NCBI RefSeq assembly: GCF_023101765.2
Contig: NC_064215.1
Span: forward strand, 7,440,001 to 7,504,000
Direction: 5' to 3'
DNA: 64,000 bases
Source of the DNA: Spodoptera frugiperda
Taxonomy: Eukaryota > Arthropoda > Insecta > Lepidoptera > Noctuidae
In this document: one piece after another, positions 39,563 to 50,941 of the stretch
Layout: each line of letters begins with the position of its first letter
Numbering within the stretch: position 1 is the first letter of the stretch
Notes under the pieces: generated by a model
Database searches by the model: none
Told to the model about the DNA's origin: nothing
Seen by the model: only the letters and a program-made list of their open reading frames with translations
Made by a program: the position numbers and the translations under genes

Positions 39563-41099
39563 TTAATGAATCCTGGTATACAGAACCCCTAAATATCCGC
39601 GAAAACGCTAAACCAACGCTCCATAATAAAAAAGTAAAATACGAAAATAAAAACTTTTTACATAATTCATAGTTCTGCCAGATGTTGTTTGATAGTGACC
39701 ATTTTTAAATATGTTAAGAAGCATCCTAAACTCACGGGCCTCTGTTAAAATTTAAATGTTTCATGTAAAATGTATGAGTTTTCACAAAAATATGTTGTTC
39801 CTTGCCTTACTATGGTTTTAATGTATGGTAATACATAACTGCCTATTACCTAAGGTGAATGTGCTATCTATTGTCACCTGTATTTTTTTCTTTCTATCAT
39901 GGACTTATCTTTCCTCTACATATATTATGTATAATGTCGAATTGTACATGTTAGTACTACGTAGGTAAAATGTCACGTACATTTTCACATGGTTCTGTTT
40001 CCTAGCCATCATTTTCGAATAGCTTAAATATATTTGCTTATATTTTATGCTTTAGACAAGATATCTACCATAATGTATGCACAATTATGTCTAACATCCA
40101 CATAGAAAAATCATATTACTAGTGTACACGTTTTAAATACTATCTAGTGCGTTTCGTTCAAAATGGTCTTTACCGCCGTGCACAGTCATTTATAATTAAT
40201 AGTTACTTAACATAATTCTTAGCAATTGTTTTTAATACAAAATTATTACTAAGGATTTGTTTAAGAAATCATTAAATGTTTCTGAGTGAGCCAGCTAGAG
40301 GTTTACTCCAAAAGTGATTGTATTTTGAGGTATTCGTCAGTTTATTTTCAATTATGGAATGAATAATATATGACGTCGGGTGTTCGTGAAAGGTTAACGA
40401 GTCGACTTGCCCTCGTCGGCTGCTTACCGGTACGATATGAATATTTCGTGTGGGGTATTTGCTCCGTTCCGTAGGTGCACTTTCTTTGCTTTGCTCACAA
40501 AATAAAAGTTTACTCACTATATTTCGTAGAACTATATCTGTAAAGTATCATAATAATATTGAAGACCTTTAGATGAATAATAAACTTCATTGTTATGTAT
40601 GTTACTTATGCTTAAAATGTTTTTTTTTAACATAAGTTGATAGTGGTATTTTAATTTTGTACATAACAATATTAATCCTATGCCTACCTACAAGATTTCA
40701 GTACACGCCCAGTTGTTTTTTGAGCAGAACATACCTACTAATCAATTTGTTTTTTTATTAATTAATATTCTATAATTATTTATCGAAGGAATTATAATCA
40801 TTATAATCCTTTAATCATACTAATATGTGTTTGTATTTGAATAATGATGTGTTATTTACGTATAGGTAAATAAACATTGATGGAATAAAAACGTGGATGA
40901 GCTATTTCTTTTCTAGACTTTGCTGGAGCGAAAGGTGTCGTCGAGTTATGTTATGTGTATAATATTAGTTTACAAATATAATATTTGTCATTTACCACAC
41001 GAAAAAGCCATACATGAAATATAGTTTGCTATAAAATATGAAATTGTGCTTCACGAAAAGTATTTATATATTCGTGTATTGTTTTTAACAGCTTTTCTA
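39563..41099. other. Noncoding AT-rich stretch
   Basis: No coding region or known repeat recognised. Confidence 0.4.
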
Positions 41100-41209
41100 C
41101 ACGTTTTCAACAGTAAATTCATTCCTATAAAGGAAAATATTACCAAGATAGTCGGCACAAATACAAAGTACGAGGATTTAAACCTCGAAAAGGCAGTATC
41201 GTTAAAAAT

Positions 41210-41779
41210 AAACATTCTTACGAATCCATAAGACATATAATTTCTGGTTGTGGTCGTTTGGCTAATGGTGAATATTTGCATAGACATAATCAGGTGGCCA
41301 AGATTATCCACCAGCAACTTGCTTTGCACTATCAACTTGTTGAGTTTGAGGTTCCATACTACAAGTATGTGCCCGATCCAGTTCTCGAAAACGGCCATAT
41401 CACGTTGTACTGGGATCGATCTATCATCACTGACAGGACTATTGTAGCCAATAAACCTGATATAGTGGTGATAGATCGGCAAGCGCGCCGCGCGATGATA
41501 GTCGATATCACCATTCCTCATGACGAGAACCTCGTGAAAGCTGAAAAAGATAAACAAATAAAATATCTTGACTTGGCTCACGAGGTTGTCGACATGTGGA
41601 GTGTGGATTCGGCTATCATTGTGCCGATAGTCGTGTCGGCCAACGGATTAATACCCAACAGCCTCGACAATCACCTTAGGAGGCTGGGGTTGGGCGGATG
41701 GATCAAGGGCCTGATGCAGAAGGCAGTACTCCTCGAAACGGCACGTATTGTGAGGAGGTTTCTGTCTCTGGAGCCCTAA
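41210..41779 (+). pseudogene. 3' end of an RLE-type non-LTR retrotransposon ORF (R2/R4-like)
   Basis: An open frame from about 41210 to a stop at 41779 encodes the C terminus of a non-LTR retrotransposon polyprotein. It contains RHIISGCGRLANGEYLHRHN (the HC half of the CCHC finger), then ITLYWDRSIITDRTIVANKP. A PD-X14-D restriction-like endonuclease signature follows (PD at 41456-41461, D at 41504-41506), then LVKAEKDKQIKYLDLAHEV and a final helix ending RIVRRFLSLEP. The element is 5'-truncated: the reverse transcriptase is missing, and the region before 41210 seems frame-shifted, since a neighbouring frame at 41046-41228 stops at the junction. The frame itself is uninterrupted for about 190 codons, suggesting a fairly recent insertion. 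An AT-rich 3'UTR runs to about 41935. Clade within the RLE group is not settled. Confidence 0.85.
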
Positions 41780-41935
41780 CCACCGGTAGCTTGGACCATG
41801 TTCCCGCTACTGGTCGGCTCCTACTTTTATATTTTTAAATATTATTTTATATTGTATGTTTTAAATATTATTTAAAAATGTAAATTTAGAGAATTTTAAA
41901 TAAATATGGAGAATAATAACATTCTTAACAAATAT
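41780..41935 (+). other. 3'UTR/tail of the RLE-type LINE
   Basis: After the stop come CACCGGTAGCTTGGACCATG and CCCGCTACTGGTCGGCTCCT, then AT-rich sequence with AATAAATATGGAG near 41899. This is the usual trailer of this element type, and its right boundary is approximate. Confidence 0.6.
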
Positions 41936-42269
41936 TTAGCACTTACAACACCTGTACCAATAACTTTTAATTGCTAAAGAATCTTGGAAACGTGTAAATG
42001 TACACATATAAATACACTAAAAGAACGTTTCAACGAACAAATCTCATCAGCATTCATTGCAAGCGATCTTAGTTAAGAGTCTCGCGTCTTATCTTCGGGA
42101 TATTTGAAGTGGGTTTATAATTTGAACCAGTAAATTTGAGGCACGTAGACACGTTAATCGTAACTGTCACGTTCAGTGCATCAAGTGCGAAGTCGGTTCA
42201 AACACCTGTACACTCTGATAAACGTTATCTTGTTATCGGATGCGGACTTTGCCAGTTTGCCGAAGTATT

Positions 42270-42543
42270 CTTACTAAGACATTACATTAATTTATTCAAA
42301 AAGTATTGTGATATACATAATATAAACACTAGAAGTAAAAACAAATATATTGTTCCCACTACTAGACTTAAGAAAATAAGTGGTTCGTTCAGATGTCAAT
42401 GCATACGCTTTTACAATAAAATTCCCAGCGATATTCAAAGTTTGAGCCTGAATAAATTTAAAAATGTTATTAAAGAAAAACTGTATAGTAAAGCTTTTTA
42501 TAAAATTAAAGACTACTTAGATGATAGTCAGGCTTGGGAGTGA
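42270..42543 (+). pseudogene. 3' end of a jockey-like LINE reverse-transcriptase ORF
   Basis: The frame ending at 42543 carries the C-terminal block typical of jockey-type LINE ORF2 proteins in Lepidoptera: DIHNINTRSKNKYIVPTTRL, SFRCQCIRFYNKIPSDI, LNKFKNVIKEKL and FYKIKDYLDDSQAW. The open frame extends back to 42136, but residues before about position 46 do not look like the element. The copy is therefore 5'-truncated near 42270. The polymerase domain is absent, so it cannot be active. Confidence 0.85.
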
Positions 42544-43120
42544 GCCGCTATAATGTCCACACAGGTCATGTTGACATGTTTGTAACACAAGTTACATTTT
42601 TATACAATTTGACATGATATACATTAATATCATTCGATATTTTTTTGTTTTCACATATTATTTTTAAAATTGTTAGTTTGAGGACCGTGCGAGAGTTTGC
42701 CTAGTCATTTCACTTTTAGTTAATTATATTCTGACAGTGTGAGCATTTGTGTGGCCTACCCAAATGTTCTTTTGGTAGGTATTGTTCGTCGGATCATTCA
42801 GCAACAGCCGTCAGCTGAGCTCATTGTAAACTGACACATGCGTGCTGCCATCTGAACAGGTCCGCTCAAACTGCTGTGGTTCTTTCCTCAAAAGACCACT
42901 ACAGAATAAACTTGCACGGTTCTCCGACATCTTTAATTGATTTTGTCTGGACTTTAAAAGAGACTATGACCTCTGAGTTTGTTTCGGCATTTCTTCTCAG
43001 AGTAGTCGGATAGGAAATGCCGGCCTCATCTAGCTATTTGAAATATTGACGTGTAAAAGTGTTATTTTATAATCTATTTACAGAAATAAATATCATTTAT
43101 CATTTATCATTTATCATTTA
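42544..43120 (+). repeat. 3'UTR and tandem tail of the jockey-like LINE
   Basis: The trailer includes TTGAGGACCGTGCGAGAGTT and GGAAATGCCGGCCTCATCTA, blocks seen in 3'UTRs of related lepidopteran LINEs. It ends in four tandem ATCATTT units at about 43091-43120. A short repeat at the 3' end is the normal hallmark of target-primed insertion for such elements. Confidence 0.75.
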
Positions 43121-43914
43121 AGTGCTGTGATACGGAGAGATAACATTTAATTTTACGCCAATCGTTACATCGCAGACTTTATTGAACTCGTTAGCTACTT
43201 ACAAGTACCTAATGTAGGTATCGAGGAATTAATTTTATGGTGGTGCGTTTTTCAATGTTAAAATTTAATTACGATTATTTATGTATGAGATGAAGAGGTT
43301 TTATTAATACAGATTTCTCATTTAAATGGCTTATAGCAAATTGTTATGGACTAATAGGGATCATTCTTTCCCTTTTCCTTAAGTTGTGGTGTGTTGGTAT
43401 AAACTCAAGTATTGTTTTACCCACAATTGTTTCAGTTGGTCATTAGTGGTCATCAATAGTTACCAGTTAACTATTACATATATGTAGATAGGTAGGTTTA
43501 ATCCATGGAATATTGTGATATGTAGTTTCATAGTGGTCTAAAACTAGCTTGATATTTCGAGTCAGAAGTAGTCAGAACTTTATCACTAAGTAAATGTACA
43601 GAACATAATGTATAGTCGTTGGTAGACGAAGTTATGAGCAGTGTTACCGTGTTACCTATGCCAACACGTGTGGTGGAACACCTGCTGTATCGCCACCTCG
43701 ACTGAACATTAAATAAAATAATAACAAACTTATCCTCAGGAAAATTTACAGCACTTACAAATCGAGTTAAATAAACTATAAAACTTACAAACTGCACACG
43801 TATATAGAAAAGTCACGTGTTTCAAAAATAATATGTTTAGTATGTTGAAGGTACTTATATTATTTATTATTTAGTCAAGTTTATGACTAGGTTTAGTGAA
43901 ATTTATTATTATTA
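43121..43914. other. Noncoding stretch between LINE fragments
   Basis: No coding region or known repeat recognised. Confidence 0.4.
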
Positions 43915-44110
43915 TGCAATGGTGATTGAACTGAAGAGACCTAATAAGGCGTTCCCTTGATGTCCTGGCTGACGATATGCATGGAAACGGCCTCACTATA
44001 AAGGATGCGCAAGACCGCACGAAGTGGACCCCGGGCCCAGAAAGGGAGCAACCGGGATAACGCTAAGATGATCATGACGATGAATGCCGATTGCGCTAGT
44101 TCCTAAGCCG
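43915..44110 (+). pseudogene. LINE ORF C-terminal fragment (DAQDRTKW motif)
   Basis: From 43959 to a TAA at 44058-44060 the plus strand encodes DVLADDMHGNGLTIKDAQDR followed by TKW. This matches the C terminus of a widespread insect LINE reverse-transcriptase ORF (…W..DV..DM...GL...DAQDRTKWR). Upstream, ELKRP in another frame is the remnant of the basic KRPRGRP stretch, so at least one frameshift separates them. After the stop, AAGATGATCATGACGATGA is a decayed form of the GATGAT tail. Confidence 0.7.
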
Positions 44111-44144
44111 TCTTATCATTTTTTCATTGACAAAGACTAACCCG

Positions 44145-44193
44145 ACTAACTTAGTGATTATGTACTAATTTTGTACATAATCACTAAGTTAGT
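44145..44193. repeat. Perfect 21-bp stem hairpin
   Basis: The arms 44145-44165 and 44173-44193 are exact inverse copies (start ACTAACTTAGTGATTATG) separated by a 7-nt loop, TAATTTT. Possible origins are a tiny foldback insertion, a replication-slippage palindrome, or a small-RNA hairpin. No known microRNA sequence recognised. Confidence 0.85.
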
Positions 44194-44219
44194 GTAGTTT
44201 TGATTTCAAACCGAAATTT

Positions 44220-44312
44220 CATCATCATCATCATATTATCAGCCACAAGACGTCCACTGCTGAACATAGGCAGGCCAGTTGGAAGCGACCTGCATCCAGT
44301 AGCTTCCAATAG
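44220..44312 (-). repeat. LINE 3'-tail repeat (GTCCACTGCTG…ATGATG type), copy 1
   Basis: CATCATCATCATATTATCAG, CCACAAGACGTCCACTGCTG and AACATAGGCAGG match the very common lepidopteran sequence that reads, on the other strand, CCTATGTTCAGCAGTGGACG and ends in GATGATGATG. It faces opposite to the LINE fragment just before it. Confidence 0.75.
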
Positions 44313-47300
44313 CACTTACTGAAATTAGAAATAGAAGAAAGATATTAGATTACGAGTAGTTACCAAGTTTGAATAACTTTTTTATCTGTATCTTCGATCT
44401 AAGTCACAAATAAAGTTAGTAGGCACTACGTACTTACGTCTGGTTGTCTTTAGGGCGTGCTAAGTTTTTCCGTGATAAGATATAAGAGAATGAATATGTA
44501 TATCCCGTTATTTCTAGAAGTTTCTTGTCATTTCTGTTGTTTAAGAAAAACAAACACATAAAATCGCGTAGGTATGTGAAGTGCTTATCTTCTTGTCTAA
44601 GTTGTAACGTTCAAGTGAGGAAAATTACTTGATTCTATGTATGTGCTATATTCCATATTCATATTCTGTAGGCATGGTTAAACATGGCTGCTGGCAATAC
44701 ATTTGTGGTTTCAGTAAGTGTCACAATGGTACAGTCATTTATTGATAGCAATTTAATAATTGCTTTCAATGTAAGTCCAAAAGAACCCGGGTTTTCCCTT
44801 TGATGTTTCCTAATCATAAAGATACCTACCTGTACTTTTTGTTTAAAACGGAAATGTTTGTGTGTATCTCAATACTTATCTCCTTACAAAAAACAGTCAC
44901 GAGTGTTATGTTACAGTTTTATAGTAGGTACACGTGATCAGCTTTAACTCTGCCTGTCGGCGCGGCGTTTACAGCTCGACCGCTGGGAAAAGGCGTGCTG
45001 CTAATAACGGCTCTGGTATGCCACCTCGAGGTCGATCAAATTGATGAGCCGCTTTGACATTGATGTATAAAGTGGACAATCAAGTTCTTTGTTCCTCCGA
45101 CGTGTAGGACGTAAATTTTACGCAGTAAATCAACATTGTGCAAGTTGTTTGGCCATTACGACGCACACTCGCTCTTACAGAGTATTGTTCGGCCACAGAT
45201 TGCGTGTGTAAACTTATGTAGCCGACCGTATCGTCGGCTAACAACGGCTTATTGTTATGGTTAGCATAACCGCGTTGCCTAGTTACGCCTCTTGTTGCAA
45301 TAATTCGCGGTTCGTGCGGTATTTTGCTTGCAACAAACAATTTTGTTGATGCGATAGCTAAGACCGTTATGTTCCTGTAAATAAGAGTCGTTATCGATAG
45401 TACAGTTACTTACATAACCTTGTAATCACGAATACCTAAACAATTTGACGCGACAAGCAGTCTTTGTGTTGACTTGTTTACACCGCTAGGCACACTGCAG
45501 GAATTTTGTTCGAATGGTCATATAACACCGACCAGTCAATAAATATTAAGGACACAATTTAAAGTCAGTTTTATTATCACCTTTGTTTTGTGCAATCATA
45601 TTTGAATCGATGTTACAGATATTGAATATCAGCAAAAAGTATATCGCGGCATGTAACACAGTACATAGACATATCGCTTACTTATTGTTTTCAATACCAT
45701 TAATAATAGTTATTTACGTCCGTCCGCCATTCATGTGATCGAAAGAGGTTGAATCATCAATATATCTGGCTATCTATTTGATAAAATCATATATTCATTG
45801 AGAGAATGATTTCACTGACTGAAATCGCAAGGCCTAAGTGGAATCATTCATCATGAATTGTTACACAACAGTTTCTTTAAAAATGTAGCTGATAACTGAA
45901 AATGTTTTTCCGAAAACTTGTGGTTAGGAAAATTCTTTCAAGCGAGATATAGCAACAATATTCCACTTTTTGTGGTCAGCTATATGTATAGGGTCTTAGT
46001 TTGAGGTGGCCTACATTCGTTTTGATAATACCTATGTATAAGCAAATTTTTTTCGACTATCTTATTTACTTCTACAATTTGGTGCTATTATGCCATCATT
46101 GTTGGTAATAATATCGAAGACGTTTGGTCTCTTATCAGTCGATTTGAATTATTAGAGTAGGTAAACGCTTCAACTTATTACCTTAAAGCCGTTTTGTGAT
46201 TCATTTTTCACCTTTTTGAACTTAAGAGCCGTAGTGAACACCTTTCTAGTCATTCTATTAAAATAATTACTTGATGAACTCCTCCTGAAAATGAAATAAT
46301 TATGAGTATTATGTTACATATTATATTTAAGAGTGACAATCAGCAATGACCACGTGTAATAAACAAATCAAATAAGTAAATAAGAATAAATAATGCGCAG
46401 TTAGAATAAATAACAGTTTGAATAATAAGTGTAGGAATTCGTGTACATGAAATAGTAGGTACATCAGTACGTTACGGTGCTTCGACGTGATTAAGTGTGT
46501 TATCAGCGATGTTATCAGCGCGGTGCGAGTACACCAGACAAGTGCAAACACCTGCCCACCCACCTGTCATAGACTATCACTGATACTGATATATCAGATT
46601 AACTCGCCTACTAATATTAATGACTTTATTCCATATCTTATGATACTATTTCCGCGTCCATTTTTATCGTAATTCTCTATTTTATTGACAACTTTTAATC
46701 AGCTCTATTATAATTGGAACGTAGTACTGTAAAACTAGGTTTTGGTTTTATTATTTCTTGCTTAAGTTTCGTAACGCAATTTATGTTTCATTCAGTGTAA
46801 TCACGGAAATATTAAAAACTTATTTTATTATAGGTATCTATGGGTGTAATTATGTAGTGTATTGTTGATTTGTTTTAGATTATGATTATGCTTTGATGTT
46901 GTATTTAAAATTTTATGTTAAGTTTATGTGACTAATCTAAATTATATTGATGAGAAATCTACTATTGAAGTTTTTATTAAGTTTGGAGTTTTTCTGAAGT
47001 TTACCGATTAAGATAGGTGAAGATTGCACTATAATCTTAAGTTCTTAAGTGAGTATATGAAGTTAAATTTTATATTAAACCCTTCAAATATACAAGTATA
47101 AAATACTTCTAAAACACTTAAAGAGTCAAAGAGACAAGACTATGACTTCATAGTCAGACGTGTGAATGATAACTTTATCACTCACATCATTCACATGTCT
47201 TTTTGTTTCAAAATACTCGTAAATGAAATACTCAGTCAACAACACAGTACTGTTTGTGCGCAATACATAATCAAGTATCGTTTGTTATCGGAGCCTCAGT

Positions 47301-47875
47301 TAGGCTTCGCACGGTAGATTCCCGCCGGTAATGCGTGTAACGACATTTACCACGGCTTCGTACAGCTGCGAACCAATCAACAATCCGCTGTAACTCAGAA
47401 AACTCTATAAGCAAACGTTTTCTATTACGTTACTGGTTTGTTTGTGAAATTTTGTTATGTGACTTAAGGTTACCTATTTCTAAACTTGATGCCTTGAAAC
47501 TTAAGTATACTAATTATGTTTATCACGTTAGTAGAGTAAGTACTTAGAGAGTAAAGTCTTTATCAGCGTTTAAAAATAAAACGACTAACTACAAGTAAAA
47601 TAACCGCATGAAACTGGTTTGTAAATACCTTGAGTAAATATTGTTTCCTCTTAATGTTGTCATGGGTTGTACTGAAGACAATACACGTGCACAGTACGAA
47701 GGTCACCGTCATGAGCGCAGGCGCACCTGCGTGAATAATTGCCACTCTGCTATCGGTGTGATAGCGCGTCGCCTGAAAAACCCGTTAACCGTACCGAGCT
47801 TTCGCGATAACTATAGGCTTGTTGTTCACGAAAACTGGAGATATCTGTGGTCTTTCTTTGTTTTATTGGATAGGG
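44313..47875. other. Noncoding stretch
   Basis: No coding region or known repeat recognised in about 3.5 kb. Confidence 0.4.
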
Positions 47876-47970
47876 TCACAAATGAGTAGATGGATCACCT
47901 AATTGTAAGCAATGAATGCTCGCCAGATATAAACAACACTAGAGTTGAGTAAGTTACCGGCCTTTATGTC
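47876..47970 (+). repeat. Lepidopteran SINE-like interspersed repeat, copy 6 (degenerate)
   Basis: Fragments GAGTAGATGGATCACCTAAT, TGTAAGCAATGAATG, CGCCAGATA and GTTACCGGCCTTT follow the order of copy 1 with many substitutions. An old, decayed copy. Confidence 0.55.
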
Positions 47971-48340
47971 GAAGCGTAGCTCTTCCGCGTGAAAAAAACT
48001 AAAGAAAACTAGCGTTTATAAGTAGACATTTATACTGAACTGTCGTCTGTGACAGCCCTAATAACGTTGGACGAATAATTAGACGTCCCAATTACTGTCA
48101 CTTTGATTTTCGTCGGAAAGTCATCGTTCCAAATTGACGTGTAGAGTTGTTTGTTTACTTTTATTTTTGACATTCAGTGTCTTGGTTTTGTTAATGAAGT
48201 ATTCTTCAACATTGGACAATCTGTGCAAATACCTAGTTACCCAATGACTGTATGCTGTGTGGTGACTGCGATGGTATTTGTACCTGCTTCTAGCCAAACG
48301 TGGACATTATGAAAAATGTTCTAACATAGAGTAATTAGGC

Positions 48341-48488
48341 TAGAGATGGTGAACCATTGGCACCTGTGCCGTTACTTACCAAAAAGTATAAGTACGAAAA
48401 AATATATATTATTTTGATGGCATATTTAGCACTAAAAACATTTCTTTAAATAATTCATACGTTGTTACGTAAAGGTTCGCCATCTCTG
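48341..48488. repeat. hAT-like MITE
   Basis: A 148-bp element whose ends TAGAGATGGTGAACC and GGTTCGCCATCTCTG are inverse with two mismatches. It resembles hAT-type termini of the form CAGAGATGGCGAACC. Flanks AATTAGGC (48333-48340) and GAATAGGC (48489-48496) agree at six of eight bases, consistent with a decayed 8-bp target-site duplication. The interior is AT-rich and noncoding. Confidence 0.7.
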
Positions 48489-48494
48489 GAATAG

Positions 48495-48540
48495 GCCCAT
48501 AGTCTGGCAGTGGACTTCATGTCCTGTTGATGATAAACAT
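48495..48540 (+). repeat. LINE 3'-tail repeat, copy 2
   Basis: CCCATAGTCTGGCAGTGGAC, TTCATGTCCTGTTGATGAT resembles the tail family of 44220-44312, here in plus orientation and more diverged. It abuts the hAT-like MITE, which may have inserted at its edge. Confidence 0.5.
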
Positions 48541-49255
48541 TTCAAATGATACCTCTACCTGCCATATGGTAGACGAATGAATCTCTCACAAAAAGGATCC
48601 TATGGTTTTTCCTCTTTAAAACATATTTATCCACATAAAAAGCATCTTTATAACATTAACACCAACCAGTATTATGGATAGCCTAAGCATTTATACAAGA
48701 GTCCTCTAGGCTACACTATAAAATGGCGTTTAAACGGCTATTAGTTAAATGTCGTCCCACGCTAGACGTCTAGTTAGGGCATTTCCTTAGATCGGTCTGT
48801 TATTTAGCTAACAACCTGTCACGGAGCAGCCCTGATCTTTGACCTCTGCCCACACTGGTAAAGCGTTGGACGTGACGGCAAATATCGCCTATTTATTATG
48901 TACCTAGCTGTACATACAAGTGTGTGGTGACTGGACAAATAGTATGGAACTGTCAACATAATAATAATTTTATTTTTAGTGTGTATGTTTTCACATATAA
49001 AAACCTAAGGGGCTCAAAGTCAAGAGAATTATTTCAATTAGACCACAAATACACTTTTGAAAGTCAATATGAAAAATAAATATTTGTGACCGTTCATGAA
49101 GCTAGGCATACATTTTGCGTAGTATGGAGACGGGATAGTAATAAGAAATGTAATTATTTTGAGTATTACCGTTACCATTTTCAATATAATATAGGAACTC
49201 TAGGAACACTGAGTCTATCGTGACGTAATACTCTATTTCGACACACCTCTCAACT
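48541..49255. other. Noncoding stretch
   Basis: No coding region or known repeat recognised upstream of the tRNA-Arg gene. Confidence 0.4.
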
Positions 49256-49340
49256 GGCCCTGTGGCGCAATGGATAACGCGTCTGACTACGGATCAGAAG
49301 ATTCCAGGTTCGAATCCTGGCAGGGTCGCGGCATATTTTT
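49256..49340 (+). tRNA. tRNA-Arg (anticodon ACG)
   Basis: The mature gene is 49256-49328 (73 nt), with anticodon ACG at 49289-49291. It uses the same stems as the minus-strand copy at 27159-27231. The sequences differ at one position in the D-arm (CAATGG here). A five-T terminator lies at 49336-49340. Flanking sequence is unrelated to that of the other copy, so the gene alone is shared. Confidence 0.97.
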
Positions 49341-49724
49341 GTTCAATGTTTTGTTGGTTTACCTTATTTTAGTAATTAGTCGCAACGATCGTGTGACGGC
49401 ATCGAGGTAATGTTTGCGAACAAACGCTCACGAAACCAATTATGTATTGTGTTTTCTATGTACCGTATTCAACTTACTGCTATCGCATCACGGTACAAAT
49501 TGCTTTGTTAATAACGTAGACGCGTCGCTATTGGAATTTAAACTCTTACTACTGGTCATAGAGTTTGTTTTCGCTTGTTCGATGTTTGTTGTTGAAGTTC
49601 ACGTACATTATGTACGCAGCTGACCAAATATTGTAGTTGCGATAATTGGTCGTGATGCAATCGCGTGATCTCGCCGGATCCGACGTGAAATGAAACCTTT
49701 TCTCGAAGCGCTTCGTCGTATTTT
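49341..49724. other. Noncoding stretch
   Basis: Short open frames without family resemblance. Nothing else recognised. Confidence 0.4.
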
Positions 49725-50230
49725 TGAACCTTCATAACTTGAGTTTGGGTTATAAGATAAACAAAATTTCAGGATATAATGTCAGTGGTAGACTTAATAA
49801 ACCTCTAAAGTTTCAATTGCATAGCTCTTATACTTTAGATTTTATTGATATCTAAAATACCCCGATTTCGTCACTCTACTCACTCACTGATGATCAACAA
49901 AATTCTTAAGGTACTTCCTGAAGTCCTAGAAAACTGAAATTTGGTATGTAAGCTAGTATTAGTACCCAAACAACAAAAAAATCCTAAAACTTGGAACTTT
50001 TACCCCCCAACCCCTTAAACTAGGGGGTGAAAGTTTGTTCGAGACTTCCGCAATGACGCTAGAGTCTGAATGCGATAAAAATCTGAAATAGGGAAACTTA
50101 ATTCCCTATTTCCTGCTTGAGATCTGAAAATTATATACAAGTACATAGAACACAAACTTTTTCAAATCAAAAATTATCCTACCCATAAGTACTTAATATG
50201 AATAATATTACTACACTTCACTTCGGTAAG
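49725..50230 (+). repeat. Probable interspersed repeat (CACTCACTGATGATC type)
   Basis: The block CGTCACTCTACTCACTCACT, GAAAACTGAAATTTGGTATG, ACTTTTACCCCCCAACCCCT and GGGGGTGAAAGTTTGT resembles a mid-length repeat I know from moth genomes. An internal inverted repeat AATAGGGAAACTTAATTCCC lies near 50087. Boundaries are estimates. Confidence 0.5.
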
Positions 50231-50629
50231 TGTTTATTAATCAACCTATACTTTTGAACATAAGCATCGTAAGTATAGTATGCGCCAACGCCCACCGCCT
50301 TTCCCCGCGCAGTAGCTAAAAATAATCGGCCCGTTATGCAACGCGGGCAGACGCGCGAGGGCAGACGTTTTGACGGTTGTTCGTTGAATGAAAAGTTTTT
50401 GGAATATTTCGGTGATTTAAAAGTTTGCTATCGCGGAGAAAAAAACCATTTGCCTAATATTTAATTGTTAGTAGTTTAGTAGGTAAAGGTTTAGATACTA
50501 GTGAATTTTCATTGATAAAAAGTATTAGGATTACGTTTTCAATTTATATAAATTTAGTAGTTTAGTAGGTGAATTTGTCGCTCATTTTATCTTTCTATCA
50601 TAAGCAATCCTACAAAAAGAAATGAAAGT

Positions 50630-50941
50630 ACAAAAACATTTCATTTGAATGTTGCCAATACGGACCATATAGCTCGCACTGTCAAAAAGTAATCAGATCC
50701 CGTGTGAGCCAAGTTTCTAACCCTATACTTTTGAACTGGCGAGTTGGCCGCACGGAAAGAGTTTAGAAGATTGAATAGATTTTTAAGCTCAAGCCCATAT
50801 GACGAATAGCAAAAAGTCCGTGCGGCCGACTCGCCAGTTCAAAAGTATAGGGTTAGAAACTTGGCTCTACACGGGATCTGATTACTTTTTGACAAGCTAT
50901 ATGGTCTCGTCTTGGCAACATTCAACATGAAATGTTTTTGT
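50630..50941. repeat. Large foldback element with ~125-bp arms
   Basis: The left arm (50630-50756) and right arm (50817-50941) are inverse copies over about 125 bp with a handful of mismatches and small indels. They surround a loop of about 60 bp. Shared blocks include CCAAGTTTCTAACCCTATAC and TTTTGAACTGGCGAGT. The element starts ACAAAAACATTTCAT and ends with its inverse. The long near-perfect stem suggests a relatively young foldback-type MITE, able to form a long hairpin RNA if transcribed. Confidence 0.9.

Noticed and set aside
41051..41581. 176-codon minus-strand frame
   Set aside because: It is antisense to the LINE C-terminal coding region. The plus frame has clear family motifs and the minus frame has none.
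42136..42269. N-terminal part of the 135-codon frame containing the jockey-like fragment
   Set aside because: The first 45 or so residues do not resemble the element and are probably flanking sequence read in frame by chance.
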